Below, piece after piece: positions 17,401 through 25,642 of a stretch of 64,000 bases of DNA. Under the pieces are notes generated by a model. The model saw only the letters and a list, made by a program, of their open reading frames with translations, did no database searches and had not been told where the DNA came from. Source of the stretch: Methyloligella sp. GL2 (GTDB lineage: Bacteria; Pseudomonadota; Alphaproteobacteria; Rhizobiales; Methyloligellaceae); contig NZ_CP054476.1 of assembly GCF_013341275.1 (NCBI RefSeq), forward strand, positions 682,001 to 746,000, given 5' to 3'. Positions within the stretch are counted from its first letter, which is position 1, and every line of letters starts with the position of its first letter. Made by a program: the position numbers and the translations under genes.

Positions 17401-17951
17401 GCGACATCGAAACGAGCCGTGCGGTTGTGTTCCCAAACTTCTATGAACGTCAGAAGGCGGACTACGACGCCGACACGGCTCAGCTCTTCGGCGAGGTCGC
17501 GTACCCTACGCAAGTAGCGGGCGTCGAGGTCGAGCCTTTCGGCGGCCTTGCCTATGTTTCCCTAGAGAGCGGCGGCTTCCGTGAGAAAGGCGGGGCGCAA
17601 GCGAGCTTGCGCTCGTCCGGCATCGACCAGGATGTGGGCTACACGACGGTGGGCTTACGTGCAGCGCAGACTATGATGTGGGGTGACATGGCAGTCACCC
17701 CGCACATCGAGGCCGCTTGGCTGCACGCCTTTGACGACGTGACGCCCGGCACGTCACTGGCCTTCGCCACCACCGGCATCGGCTTCTCCATCGACGGCGT
17801 GCCGCTCGCCGAAGACTCAGCCCTGCTGGATGCGGGCGTCGACTTTGCGCTGAGCGACCGTGTGTCCGCTGGCGTCTCCTACCAAGGCCAATTCGCCGAC
17901 AGCCTGTCCGACAACGCCGTAAAGGGGCGCCTGACCTGGCTGTTCAATTAG
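14466..17951 (+). CDS. Gly-rich autotransporter (type Va secretion) outer-membrane protein
   Basis: 1161 residues from GTG 14466 (GGGAGG about 7 nt upstream). A long signal peptide ends near AAFA-DGG (residue about 64). Residues about 65-370 are a Gly/Asn/Asp-rich passenger of GGxGG, GGDGGDGG and GGTGGNGG units, similar in texture to mycobacterial PE_PGRS. Residues about 400-700 carry beta-helix units with the PATR-like pattern LTKIGAGTLILSGTNTYGGS and TVLTGINTYTGPTTVNAG. A linker at about 750-870 precedes the C-terminal beta-barrel (FWTQGYGAWGTFDTDGN, then GVSYQGQFADSLSDNAVKGR, ending LTWLFN). Likely a surface adhesin or matrix protein. It is alone in the tRNA-bounded island. Confidence 0.94.
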   Translation: MIFRTGAGGRAKSIFGFCGALTGLRGARCATLSVPFSACRQPLLAIGLIALLCGMVWDAPAAFADGGHSGLPLNGAGDGGTDNPNGPGGNGVDGGGGGGAGVTGGDGGDGIATYNGGAGGAGGSIASKDGADGSPGDAGTTLSGGGGGGGGAAGLVGSTMGGTGGNGGNGGDSAAVRGRAGGGGGGGYGVILTPSASSATYSSDATGGDGGDGGEALNGSGGDGGDGGVGVYLNSTNVSVTFNGNELGGTGGNGGSVSVFYSSDPPPRGAGGDGGDAIQASQASITIGGQALGGTGGNGATIGAASGGNGGIGISGSSLTITNTNTGAIQGGDGGQRGPSGSYGKGGAGIAGANLTVINSGAISGGFSGDGGTQANAITFTGGTNSLELRAGSSIAGNVVANSTADTLKLGGATDSNFDASAIGGQYQGFGLFEKTGSSTWTLTGTTAAVTPWTIDGGTLNVSSDGALGAPTSALTLDGGTLQLGASFDLSASRATTITANGGTIDTNGNDSTFAQDIGGAGALTKIGAGTLILSGTNTYGGSTTINAGTLQLGDGGTTGSIAGDITNNATLAVNRSNTFTYDGAISGTGAFEQNGTGKTVLTGINTYTGPTTVNAGKLVVNGSIANSTVTVRTGGTLGGSGQLGALTVNGTLAPGNSIGTMTVNGAFVLGAGAVYEVEVDAAGNSDKVIVNGTVNLTGATLKVLAADGNYQTTTDYTIIENDGSDAVKGKFGSVSTNLAFLTPSVAYAAGDGNDVVLTLERNETLFPDVARTRNQRAVAGALSRFPTNNALYLAVLNQTAEGARTAFDALSGEVHATVAGTLVDDSRYAREAVLGRMMQASHSGEALGSGGPQVASRGATYDADAMRLGSKFVSEEMAAEPVSQPLAFWTQGYGAWGTFDTDGNAATADRNLGGFISGMDASIGGSWRVGVATGAAFSNVSVDERYSGANTKTYHLGGYVNGDVGGFALRGGGLWAWSDIETSRAVVFPNFYERQKADYDADTAQLFGEVAYPTQVAGVEVEPFGGLAYVSLESGGFREKGGAQASLRSSGIDQDVGYTTVGLRAAQTMMWGDMAVTPHIEAAWLHAFDDVTPGTSLAFATTGIGFSIDGVPLAEDSALLDAGVDFALSDRVSAGVSYQGQFADSLSDNAVKGRLTWLFN

Positions 17952-18136
17952 GCGCCGTCTGTTTTGGGGCAAAAGCCGACGCTCGCGAGTCCATGCGAGA
18001 ACTTCAGGTTTGCACTCCTAGCCGACGTTGGCTGCGGGTCGTGCTGCGGTTCAAAGGCTTTCTCTTGTGGTCGCTATACGGTAGCTACGGTATGGCGCGG
18101 CCGCGAATAGGCTGATCGCCAACCCATTGAAAAACG

Positions 18137-18213
18137 TGGTGACCCCGGCAGGATTCGAACCTGCGACCCTCAGATTAGGAATCTGATGCTCTATCCTGCT
18201 GAGCTACGGGGCC
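18137..18213 (-). tRNA. tRNA-Arg (anticodon CCT)
   Basis: 77 nt including an encoded CCA. Acceptor GGCCCCG pairs with CGGGGTC (one G-T pair); D-arm AGCTCAGCAGGATAGAGC; anticodon stem CAGAT/ATCTG around loop TCCTAA with anticodon CCT; T-arm GCAGG-TTCGAAT-CCTGC; discriminator A. Decodes AGG, a rare codon in GC-rich genomes. Its 3' half is duplicated at 14169-14217, marking it as an integration site. Confidence 0.96.
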
Positions 18214-18318
18214 ATTGGCGCGCGTATCGGCGGGTCTTTCTATAGACGCTGCCGCCTAGCATTGTCTTTACAGTCTGGCGTTTGCCGGGGGCAAGCTCAA
18301 GCGGACACGCCCCCGGGA

Positions 18319-19029
18319 CTATGAGCGCGGCGCAAAGCTCGAAAGCCAGCGGTGGTAGAGCTTGTCGGTGAGGCGCTGCATTCTTTGCACCCGGCCAGGC
18401 AGATCGGCGCGCATTTGTTCGGGGCTCTGAACCCGTTCGGAGACGGGAGCGAGATCCTCGGGCATCAAGCTCACCCAGTTCTCCAGCAGCTCCGGCGTCA
18501 CTTCGACATGGGCCACGGTGGCCAGAATATTGTCGCCGACGACGAAGGCCTGATCGGCGCAGAAGCGCGAGGAGTAGAGCGGCGCTGCGGCATCCGGCAG
18601 GGTAAAGCCGTCGTGATGCCAGATCAGGATCTCGGTCTTCTCCTCCTCGCCGCACCAGTCTTGCGCCACGGCGGTATCGGCGCGGCGCACCGTATGCCAG
18701 CCGATCTCCTTCTCAGCCAAGGGATAGACCTCGCCGCCGAGTGCATTCGCGATCAGCTGCGAACCGAAGCAATGGCCGAGGATCGGCAGGCCGGCATTTG
18801 CTGCGCTCTGGATCAGGCGGATTTCCTCGCGCATCCAGGGCGCATCCTCGGTGAGGCTGTGGGTGCAGCCGAGGAAGACCAGGGCGGAAATATCGTCGAT
18901 GGCTTGCGGTAGCGCCTCGCCGCGGTCGAGCGCGATCTCCTCGAAGGGCAGTCCGCGAGCCTCCAAGGTCTCGGCGAGATAGCCGGGCGTGATCGGCTCT
19001 TCATGGCGGACGATGCGGATCGGTTTCAT
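18319..19029 (-). CDS. Class I glutamine amidotransferase-like protein
   Basis: 236 residues of the GMP-synthase-like GATase1 type: GYLAETLEARGLPFEEI, the oxyanion-area ALVFLGCTHSLTED, the nucleophile elbow LPILGHCFGSQLIA with the catalytic Cys, and the His in IWHHDGFTLP. There is no synthetase domain, so it is a free-standing amidotransferase or gamma-glutamyl hydrolase of unknown acceptor. ATG 19029 begins the conserved KPIRIVRHEEP; a longer frame adds a non-conserved extension. It sits 105 bp downstream of the tRNA 5' end and diverges from the nuclease-like gene. Confidence 0.9.
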   Translation of the reverse strand: MKPIRIVRHEEPITPGYLAETLEARGLPFEEIALDRGEALPQAIDDISALVFLGCTHSLTEDAPWMREEIRLIQSAANAGLPILGHCFGSQLIANALGGEVYPLAEKEIGWHTVRRADTAVAQDWCGEEEKTEILIWHHDGFTLPDAAAPLYSSRFCADQAFVVGDNILATVAHVEVTPELLENWVSLMPEDLAPVSERVQSPEQMRADLPGRVQRMQRLTDKLYHRWLSSFAPRS

Positions 19030-19210
19030 GACGTGTGACGGATCGGCTTGGATGGGCGGCGGCTGCAATTGCAGCTCGATATAGAGGCGCGCCAAAGCCG
19101 TCGGGGAGACGATGAATTGTCACGCACGCGGTGCGGCAAACCAAATGCGTGCCATTTCTGCTGCGCGCAACCGCTTTGCCGTGTGGAGACCGGCGCTTTA
19201 GGTTGAAGCC

Positions 19211-20044
19211 ATGGGTGGGTTTTGGAGCGTTGCCATCGGTGCCGGGCTTGTCGTGCTTTGGCTGTCGCCGGCCGCGGCGCAAGGCGTGTCGGACTGCGCC
19301 CTGTCGGTGCCGGAGACCGCGAGCGTCGCCGAGGTCGTCGACGGCGAGACGGTAAAGCTGACGGACGGTGCCGTGGTGCGGCTGATGGGGGCGAAGGCGC
19401 CGCGCCCGGTGGGTGGACGTTCACCAGAGGATTTTCCGCCGGCGCAAGCAGCCAAAGCCCGGCTGACGGAGCTTGCGCAGGGAAAGCCGGTGGCTTTGCG
19501 CTATGGCGGTCAGCGGACCGACCGCTATGGCCGCAAGCTGGCGCAAGTTTTCGCCACGGGCGACGGGCCGCCGGTCTGGCTGCAGGGGGCTCTTCTGGAG
19601 GAGGGGCTGGCGCGCGCCTATAGCCTTGCCGATAACGAGGCCTGTATCGCGGTGCTGCTCGCTAAGGAGCGTGTAGCGCGGGAGGCGGCACGCGGTCTTT
19701 GGCGTCTGCCGGATTATCGGGTGAGGGCGGCGTCGGACCGTGCTGGGCTGTACCGCTTGCGCGGCCGTTTCGTCGTGGTGGAGGGCGAGGTCGCCGATGT
19801 GGCGAGCATTCGCGACTGGACCTATGTCAATTTCGATCGGGATTGGCGGGAAGACTTCACCGTGACGGTGGCGCGGGAGAACGCCAAAGCCTTCGCCGAT
19901 GCGGGGCTGGATCTTGCGACGCTGAAGGGCAAGCGTATCCGGGTGCGCGGCTGGCTGGAGCAGCTCAACGGGCCGATGATCGAGGCCGATCACGCCGGCC
20001 AGATCGAGGTCTTGGAACCGGCGGCCGCAGCGGCAGCGCCTTGA
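19211..20044 (+). CDS. Exported thermonuclease (SNase-like) domain protein
   Basis: 277 residues with an N-terminal signal sequence (about 1-24, ending AAAQ). The OB-fold SNase pattern follows: VAEVVDGETVKLTDGAVVRL, MGAKAPR, then GKPVALRYGGQRTDRYGRKL, LLEEGLARAY and ARGLWRLPDYRV. The second half (about 185-270) is an additional OB-like stretch (RGRFVVVEGEVADVASIRDW, RIRVRGWLEQLNGPMIEADH). Residues matching the Asp and Arg positions of staphylococcal nuclease are partly kept (VDGE, RTDRYGR), but activity cannot be judged. Exported or periplasmic. Confidence 0.9.
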   Translation: MGGFWSVAIGAGLVVLWLSPAAAQGVSDCALSVPETASVAEVVDGETVKLTDGAVVRLMGAKAPRPVGGRSPEDFPPAQAAKARLTELAQGKPVALRYGGQRTDRYGRKLAQVFATGDGPPVWLQGALLEEGLARAYSLADNEACIAVLLAKERVAREAARGLWRLPDYRVRAASDRAGLYRLRGRFVVVEGEVADVASIRDWTYVNFDRDWREDFTVTVARENAKAFADAGLDLATLKGKRIRVRGWLEQLNGPMIEADHAGQIEVLEPAAAAAAP

Positions 20045-20070
20045 GGCATCACCAGGCTTCTGAAATGAAA

Positions 20071-20094
20071 AAGGGCGGGGAGATCCCCGCCCTT
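20071..20094 (-). terminator. Rho-independent terminator of carD
   Basis: AAGGGCGGGG (20071-20080) and CCCCGCCCTT (20085-20094) form a perfect 10-bp stem with a 4-nt loop. On the minus strand it is followed by TTTTCATTTC. It lies 30 bp after the carD stop and between two convergent genes, so it may also stop rightward transcripts. Confidence 0.85.
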
Positions 20095-20124
20095 CTCGGC
20101 ATGGCTACACCGATATCGCGAGGC

Positions 20125-20700
20125 TTACGCGGCCTCGGTCTGCTCCTCTTCGACAGCCGCCTCCTGCGCCGCCTTCAGGCTTTTGGCGCTCTTGGCGAGA
20201 ATGTCGTCGATCTTGGCGACGGCGTCGTCATTCTCGATCTTCTCCACGGCGGCGAGCTCGCGGGCCATACGGTCCAGAGCGGCTTCATAAAGCTGGCGCT
20301 CGGAGTAGGACTGCTCGGGCTGAGCCTCGGAGCGGTACAGGTCGCGCACCACTTCGGCGATAGCGATCAGGTCGCCGGAGTTGATCTTGGCTTCGTATTC
20401 CTGGGCGCGGCGCGACCACATGGTGCGCTTCACGCGGGCCTTGCCCTTCAGGGTCGTCAGCGCCTTCTTGACCACCTTGTCCTCGGAAAGCTTGCGCATG
20501 CCCACGCTCTCGAGCTTCGCTGTCGGAACGCGCAGGGTCATCTTGTCCTGCTCGAAATTGATCACGAACAGCTCCAGGCTGGCGCCGGCGATCTCCTGCT
20601 CCTCGATAGCCTCGATCTTACCGACACCGTGTGCCGGGTAGACGATATACTCGCCGGTACGGAAACCGTGACGCTGTTGGGGCTTCTTCTTCTGAGGCAT
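20125..20700 (-). CDS. carD: CarD-family transcription regulator
   Basis: Binds RNA polymerase beta through an N-terminal Tudor-like RID domain and affects open-complex stability. 191 residues from ATG 20700: RHGFRTGEYIVYPAHGVGKI, EIAGASLELFVINFEQDKM and TLRVPTAKLESVGMRKL, then a helical DNA-binding half (WSRRAQEYEAKINSGDLIAI, YSERQLYEAALDRMARELA). The C-terminus is acidic and Ala-rich (EEEQTEAA). An alternative GTG at 20739 has a better AAGGAG ribosome site and would add 13 residues (MSAAAPKKAKREN). Downstream of fdxA on the same strand, with its own terminator. Confidence 0.95.
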   Translation of the reverse strand: MPQKKKPQQRHGFRTGEYIVYPAHGVGKIEAIEEQEIAGASLELFVINFEQDKMTLRVPTAKLESVGMRKLSEDKVVKKALTTLKGKARVKRTMWSRRAQEYEAKINSGDLIAIAEVVRDLYRSEAQPEQSYSERQLYEAALDRMARELAAVEKIENDDAVAKIDDILAKSAKSLKAAQEAAVEEEQTEAA

Positions 20701-20995
20701 GTTCTCTCGCTTTGCTTTCTTGGGGGCCGCGGCGCTCACTTCAAACACACTCCTTGCTCTCAGCATCGGACTCGATAATCGTACTCGGTACTTTTCGACT
20801 CGCTGCCTGAAGGCGGCGGGTGCGTTTTGAAAACATCGTCCACGCGATGAAGCCCGCGAATTCGAACTTGGTTCCGAACGCTCAACCGTTTAAAGCGTTC
20901 GTGCAGGCCATATGGCGTGGGTGCCAGACGAGAGGCGACCGGGAAAAGCCCGGACCGTCCAGCTCGCTCGAAGCTGAGAATGTGCTCTGAAGCGG

Positions 20996-21021
20996 AAAAA
21001 AAACGCGTCCCATAAGGACGC
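20996..21021 (-). terminator. Rho-independent terminator about 200 nt after fdxA
   Basis: On the minus strand GCGTCC - TTATG - GGACGC (21021-21005) is followed by a run of eight T (20996-21003). It ends either a long fdxA 3' untranslated region or a small RNA encoded between 21022 and 21221. Confidence 0.8.
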
Positions 21022-21221
21022 CTCGCCAGCAGCTCAATCGGGTATGCTTCTCATCTGATGCAATTATTGGCAGTTTGCACCACCAATTTGCCACCCTACC
21101 ACATTTTGAGCGGATTTTGAAGCTGAGCCACTACGGCAAAGCCCCAGATTCCCTCAGGCGGGGTGCGACATTTTGGCAGACCGGTTAACGGAATCCGTTC
21201 GAAAGCGCCAGAATCGGCGGA
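21022..21221 (-). other. Non-coding tail between fdxA and its terminator
   Basis: About 200 bp with no credible reading frame, transcribed on the minus strand if the fdxA message ends at the 20996 terminator. The remaining gap 20701-20995 holds the carD upstream region and no gene that I can support. Confidence 0.4.
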
Positions 21222-21560
21222 TCAATCGCCCTCGCCGGGCTCGGGGCTGAAGTATTTCTCCAGCTTGCCCGATTCCTTGGCAATCTCGTCCGCATCGGGC
21301 ATGGCCGGCTTCTTGGTGGTCAGATTCGGCCATTCCTCGGCGTATTTGGCGTTGAGCTCCATCCATTTGTCGAGGTCGGGCTCGGTATCCGGCTTGATCG
21401 CGTCGATCGGGCATTCCGGCTCGCAGACGCCGCAATCGATGCATTCGTCCGGATGGATCACCAGCATATTCTCACCTTCGTAGAAGCAGTCCACGGGGCA
21501 GACTTCCACGCAATCGGTGTATTTACATTTGATGCAGACTTCAGTGACGACGTAGGTCAT
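21222..21560 (-). CDS. fdxA: Seven-iron (3Fe-4S/4Fe-4S) ferredoxin
   Basis: 112-residue electron carrier. The N-terminal cluster motif [20 protein letters not shown] and the second motif [16 protein letters not shown] match the Azotobacter-type 7Fe ferredoxins widespread in alphaproteobacteria. The C-terminal extension ([20 protein letters not shown]) is also typical. It lies in the conserved order helicase - S4 protein - fdxA - carD, with a 277-bp spacer upstream and a strong terminator about 200 nt downstream. Electron partners cannot be deduced here. Confidence 0.96.
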   Translation of the reverse strand: MTYVVTEVCIKCKYTDCVEVCPVDCFYEGENMLVIHPDECIDCGVCEPECPIDAIKPDTEPDLDKWMELNAKYAEEWPNLTTKKPAMPDADEIAKESGKLEKYFSPEPGEGD

Positions 21561-21837
21561 CTGTTCTCACATAAGCTCAGATTTGGCTTTAGGAAGAGGA
21601 GTGGGCAGGACCGAAATATGCCAATTCCGACGGCCGACGAACGGCTTGGGTATAACAACCGTCACGAATACACAAGGTGTCGGGTGGCCGCTCCGGCAAT
21701 TCCGCATAATGGATCGCAAAGGCCCCCGATTGGTCGCAAAATTATTCCAATTCTAGGTTTTAAGCCGCGCCTCGATGCTATCGGCAGAGGCGGTTGGTTG
21801 GCGCTGCGGGTAGAATTTTCTCATTCTACGCCGCGCC

Positions 21838-22137
21838 CTACTCCGCACCTTGGGGGCTGAGCGCTGCGGTCCCGCAGGCCGGGGTTAGGTCCTGATAGAG
21901 CTCCGAGACGGCACTTGGGGGGAGGCGTCTTTCCGCCTCGGCGACGACCCGGACGACCCAGAGCCTGCCAAAGGTGATGCCGGTCAGAACGTCGCCGGGC
22001 TTCACCCGGCGGCTGCTCTTGCGGGCCCGCTCTCCATTGATGCGGACCTTGCCCGCCACGATCAAGTCAGCGGCGATGGAGCGGCTTTTGGCGAGCCGCG
22101 CGCACCAGATCCACTTGTCGAGCCTCTGCCCCTGCAT
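21838..22137 (-). CDS. S4-domain RNA-binding protein (HslR-like)
   Basis: 99 residues. The S4 fold is clear in QRLDKWIWCARLAKSRSIAA, DLIVAGKVRINGERARKSSR and RVKPGDVLTG, followed by a short basic/hydrophobic tail. E. coli HslR (Hsp15), the closest named type, binds 50S subunits with nascent chains after heat shock; orthology is not certain. It starts 27 bp after the stop of the helicase gene on the same strand, so the two are probably co-transcribed, pointing to a shared RNA-related role. Confidence 0.92.
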   Translation of the reverse strand: MQGQRLDKWIWCARLAKSRSIAADLIVAGKVRINGERARKSSRRVKPGDVLTGITFGRLWVVRVVAEAERRLPPSAVSELYQDLTPACGTAALSPQGAE

Positions 22138-22164
22138 AGACGCGGTTGGTTCCCCCTCGGCCCC

Positions 22165-25100
22165 TTAGTTCCCTTCCGGTCCCCTGGCCATCATATTGCG
22201 GCGAAGCTCCTCCAGCGCGGCGAAGGGCGAGCTGGGCGAGGGCCCGCTCTGCTCCTCTTTGCGCGGCGGCTTGCCGCGATGCGGCTTGTTGTTGCGCGGC
22301 CGGTCGCCCCTTTGGGCCTGGCGGTTCCGCTTGAAGCCGTTTTGCTGCGGCTTGCCGGATTGGGCGCCGCCTCTGGCGTTACGCGGCTTCGGCCTGCGCT
22401 GGTCGGTACGGCGTGCGGGACGCCAAATCTCGTCGAATTTCGGCTCTTCCGCTTTCGCCTCTTCCGGCTTGGCCTCTGCTCCGGCTTCTGTGGCACTGGC
22501 CTCGGCCTCGGCCGGGGCCGCTTCGGTGCTTGCCGTTTCGCTCGGTGCAGCCTCCGCCTCGGGCAAAGGCTTGCGCTCCAGGCGGAAGCCCAGGGCTTTC
22601 AGGATCGACGCGAAATCCTCGCCGGAGCAGCCGACCACGCTCATCAGCTCCGGCACGACGCGGAAGCCGCCATCGCCAGTGGCGCCGGTGGGCGGCCCGG
22701 TGGGCTTGGCTTCCGGCTTGCCCGGTTTGGCTTTGGCAGGTTTCGGTGTCTGTTCGGGCTTCGCCTCCGCCGGAGCCGACGCGGCTTCGGCGCCGGTCGC
22801 CTCGGCGGGAGAAGCGTCTTGCCCGGCCTCGGCTGCCGGCGCTGCGGCTTCGGATGTTTCTGCGGCCTCGGCGGGAGCCTCGGCAGGTGCCTCAGTAGGA
22901 ACCTCTGTAGGCGCTTCGGGCTTGGCCTCGGCAGTGGCTTCGGCGACGGTTTCCGTCGGCCTCGGCTCGCGCCAGCTGACACGCTGGCGGATCAGGTCCG
23001 ACAGCCGCTCCAGCATGTCGATGCGCACCGCGCGGGCGCCGGCGACGTGGAAGCCGGCGGCATGCCAGAAGGCGAGCGGGATTTTCGGATCGACGGGAAC
23101 CGAGGTGAGACCCTGTTGCGGGCGCTCGGGCAGGTTCTCCAGCACGATGCCTTGCGTTTCGCCCTCATGCAGCGCCCAAAGAAGCAGAAGCAGCTCGGCG
23201 GCGTCCGGCTTCAGCAGCGCGGGCAGGTAGACGTTGAAAGCCCCGAAGCGGACGCCGTATTGGCGAAGCTGGCGGCGGGTCGGCTGATCCAGCGCCTTGA
23301 TCTCGTCGGCGAGGGCGTCGCGGCGGAGCACACCGAGATTCTCGGTGAGACGGAAGGCGAAGCCGCGGGCGAGGCCCGACAGGTCGCTCGCTTCGCTGAG
23401 CGCGATCAGCGGCCCGATGCGGCCGCGCAGATGTGCGGCGATCCAAGCGTCGAGGCGATTGGCGATGCGCTCGCGGTCGGCCGGGTGCAGATGCTCGCCG
23501 GCGACGACCTGAACGCGCGGCTTGAGCGCCATCTCGCCGCGCTCCAGCCGGCCGATCTCGGCGCCCTTCCAGATGATGCGGCCACTGGGAGAAAGCCCAA
23601 TCGCCTCATCGCTCGCCTGCTCCAGCGCGTTGGCGCGGGCGGTGAGCTCCTGAGCCACCACTTGGGTTGCGGCGTGGCGCACGGCCTTGCCGTGAATGCC
23701 TTCGCCCACATCGGGGGTGAACAGGAAGCCGTTCAGCTGCCCGACGAAATGATTTTCGACGAGAATACGCCCGTCGGATCCGACCTCACCCACAAACTCC
23801 TCCTTGTCGCGAAGCCGCCGCATCAGCACCGATGTCCGCCGATCCACGAAGCGCAAGGCCAGCCGATCGTGCAAGGCATCGGAAAGAGAGTCCTCTATCT
23901 CTCTGCTGCGCTCTTGCCAATACTCATGATCCTCCAGCCATTGACCCCGGTGGGAGACAAAAGTCCAGGTCCGGATCTGCGCCAGGCGGTTCGAGAGGGT
24001 ATCGATATCCCCGTCGGTGCGCTGGCAGCGTTCCACTTGGGCCGCGAACCAATCGGAAGGAATGCGCCCCGAGGGGCTCATCATGAACGAATATAAGGTG
24101 GTAATAAGTTCTGCGTGGTTGGCTGCGGAAATTTTCCGGTAGTCGGGGATCTGGCACATCTCCCAGAGAAGGCCGATCGCCGCAGGGGCGCGGGCCATGT
24201 CTTTGACCTTCTCGTCGCGGCAGACATTCTCCAAAGCTGTGACATCGTCGACCATACGCGCGCGCATCAGTCGCGGGTTGTCGGGGGTCACGCGCAGGCT
24301 CTCCTTCAGGTGCTGAATAGAGCCGTAGTCGAGCTTGCGGTTGCGCCATTGCAAGGTGCCGATGGGGTCGAAGCGGTGATCCTCCAGCGCGGTGACCAGC
24401 TCCGGATCGAACGGGCCGACCCGGGCGGTGACGCCGAAGGTGCCGTCATTCATATAGCGGCCTGCGCGGCCTGCGATCTGGGCGATCTCGGCGGGACGCA
24501 GATTACGGTGCACGGCGCCGTCGAATTTGCGGATGCCGGCGAAGGCGACGTGATCGAGATTGAGGTTCAGCCCCATGCCGATGGCGTCGGTGGCGACGAG
24601 GAAGTCGACATCGCCATTCTGATAGAGGGCGACCTGGGCATTGCGGGTGCGGGGGGACAGGGCGCCGAGCACCACGGCCGCGCCGCCGCGCTGGCGCCGC
24701 ACCAGCTCGGCGATGGCGTAGACCTCGTTGGCCGAGAAGGCGACGATGGCGCTGCGCCGGGGCAGGCGGGTGATCTTCTTGTCCGCCGCGTAAGAGAGCT
24801 TGGAGAGGCGCGGCCGCGACACCAGATTGGCGCCGGGCAGGAGATCGCGGATCGCCTCGCGCATGGTGTCGGAGCCGAGCAGCAAGGTCTCGCTCGAGCC
24901 CCGCATATTGAATAGTCGGTCGGTGAAGATATGGCCGCGCTCATCGTCGGCGGCGAGTTGGATCTCGTCGACGGCGACGAAATCGGCCTCCAGATCGAGG
25001 GGCATGGCCTCGACGGTGCAGATATAGAAGCGGGCGTTGGCCGGCTTGATCTTCTCTTCGCCGGTGATCAGGGCGACTTGCGCCGGGCCGACCCGGGCGA

Positions 25101-25299
25101 CGACCTTGTCGTAGACCTCGCGGGCGAGCAGCCGCAGCGGAAGGCCGATAATGCCGACCTCATGGGCGAGCATGCGCTCGATGGCCAGATGGGTCTTGCC
25201 GGTATTGGTGGGGCCGAGCACGGCGGTCACGCCCCGGCCGCGCAAGGAGTCGCCTCGGCCTAGTGGTCTTGTCACCGTCATCGGGGCTGAATGATTCAT
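22165..25299 (-). CDS. Suv3/MgpS-like superfamily 2 helicase with low-complexity C-terminus
   Basis: About 1044 residues from ATG 25299 (GTG 25308 and ATG 25281 are alternatives). SF2 motifs: Walker A GPTNTGKTHLA, motif II VAVDEIQLA, motif III LLLGSDT, motif V ATDAIGMGLNL and motif VI QIAGRAGR. A helical Suv3-like core follows to about residue 770. Residues about 770-1045 are low-complexity: Ala/Glu/Pro/Thr repeats (TEAPAEAPAEAAETS), one short conserved island (GDGGFRVVPELMSVVGCSGE), then a basic tail (GDRPRNNKPHRGKPPRKEEQ). Related mitochondrial SUV3 unwinds RNA in a degradosome; an RNA role here is inferred from the family and from the adjacent S4 gene. Confidence 0.94.
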   Translation of the reverse strand: MNHSAPMTVTRPLGRGDSLRGRGVTAVLGPTNTGKTHLAIERMLAHEVGIIGLPLRLLAREVYDKVVARVGPAQVALITGEEKIKPANARFYICTVEAMPLDLEADFVAVDEIQLAADDERGHIFTDRLFNMRGSSETLLLGSDTMREAIRDLLPGANLVSRPRLSKLSYAADKKITRLPRRSAIVAFSANEVYAIAELVRRQRGGAAVVLGALSPRTRNAQVALYQNGDVDFLVATDAIGMGLNLNLDHVAFAGIRKFDGAVHRNLRPAEIAQIAGRAGRYMNDGTFGVTARVGPFDPELVTALEDHRFDPIGTLQWRNRKLDYGSIQHLKESLRVTPDNPRLMRARMVDDVTALENVCRDEKVKDMARAPAAIGLLWEMCQIPDYRKISAANHAELITTLYSFMMSPSGRIPSDWFAAQVERCQRTDGDIDTLSNRLAQIRTWTFVSHRGQWLEDHEYWQERSREIEDSLSDALHDRLALRFVDRRTSVLMRRLRDKEEFVGEVGSDGRILVENHFVGQLNGFLFTPDVGEGIHGKAVRHAATQVVAQELTARANALEQASDEAIGLSPSGRIIWKGAEIGRLERGEMALKPRVQVVAGEHLHPADRERIANRLDAWIAAHLRGRIGPLIALSEASDLSGLARGFAFRLTENLGVLRRDALADEIKALDQPTRRQLRQYGVRFGAFNVYLPALLKPDAAELLLLLWALHEGETQGIVLENLPERPQQGLTSVPVDPKIPLAFWHAAGFHVAGARAVRIDMLERLSDLIRQRVSWREPRPTETVAEATAEAKPEAPTEVPTEAPAEAPAEAAETSEAAAPAAEAGQDASPAEATGAEAASAPAEAKPEQTPKPAKAKPGKPEAKPTGPPTGATGDGGFRVVPELMSVVGCSGEDFASILKALGFRLERKPLPEAEAAPSETASTEAAPAEAEASATEAGAEAKPEEAKAEEPKFDEIWRPARRTDQRRPKPRNARGGAQSGKPQQNGFKRNRQAQRGDRPRNNKPHRGKPPRKEEQSGPSPSSPFAALEELRRNMMARGPEGN

Positions 25300-25642
25300 C
25301 CAAGCCACTCTGTGATCAAGGCGTGCCGAAAATCAAGCTGCATGACAGAACGTGAGGGGAACGAAGCTCGACCGAATCGCTGACTCTGGCTGATTCCACA
25401 TTCGTTCTATGACGGGGGAGAGACAGCCCGCCTGCCGGTTGCAAAGCCAGTGCAGCGCAACAGGCTAAGTCGTGTCTCTATTTGAGGTTTTCAAGCCGGC
25501 CGCGCGCGGGGTGAACATCCAAGAACGAATCTCGCACGAATCAGGGGAAAGTTAATCTTCGCGCTTCGTTCACCACTAGATGTGGTGGTTTGCCGCGCGC
25601 ATCTTAAGAGTTTGGGCGAGAAGAAGGGCGGCGCGCGCTGTG
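25300..25642. other. Spacer without a supported gene
   Basis: 343 bp between the DUF3108 stop and the helicase start, both on the minus strand. I see no credible coding frame and no strong terminator. It should hold the helicase promoter. Confidence 0.5.

Larger units (their letters stand above)
14169..18185. mobile_element. 3.97-kb island at tRNA-Arg(CCT), integrase-less
   Basis: The segment is bounded by the exact 49-bp repeats at 14169-14217 and 18137-18185, with the intact tRNA at the right end and the island extending from its 3' side, the classical tRNA integration geometry. The only gene inside is the autotransporter at 14466-17951. No integrase, relaxase or transposase is seen, so the element is either a remnant or was mobilised in trans. 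Being an island is inferred from repeat structure. Confidence 0.65.

Noticed and set aside
18285..18316. CCGGGGGC/GCCCCCGG inverted repeat after the glutamine amidotransferase gene as terminator
   Set aside because: 16-nt loop and no T-run on the minus strand; too weak to call.
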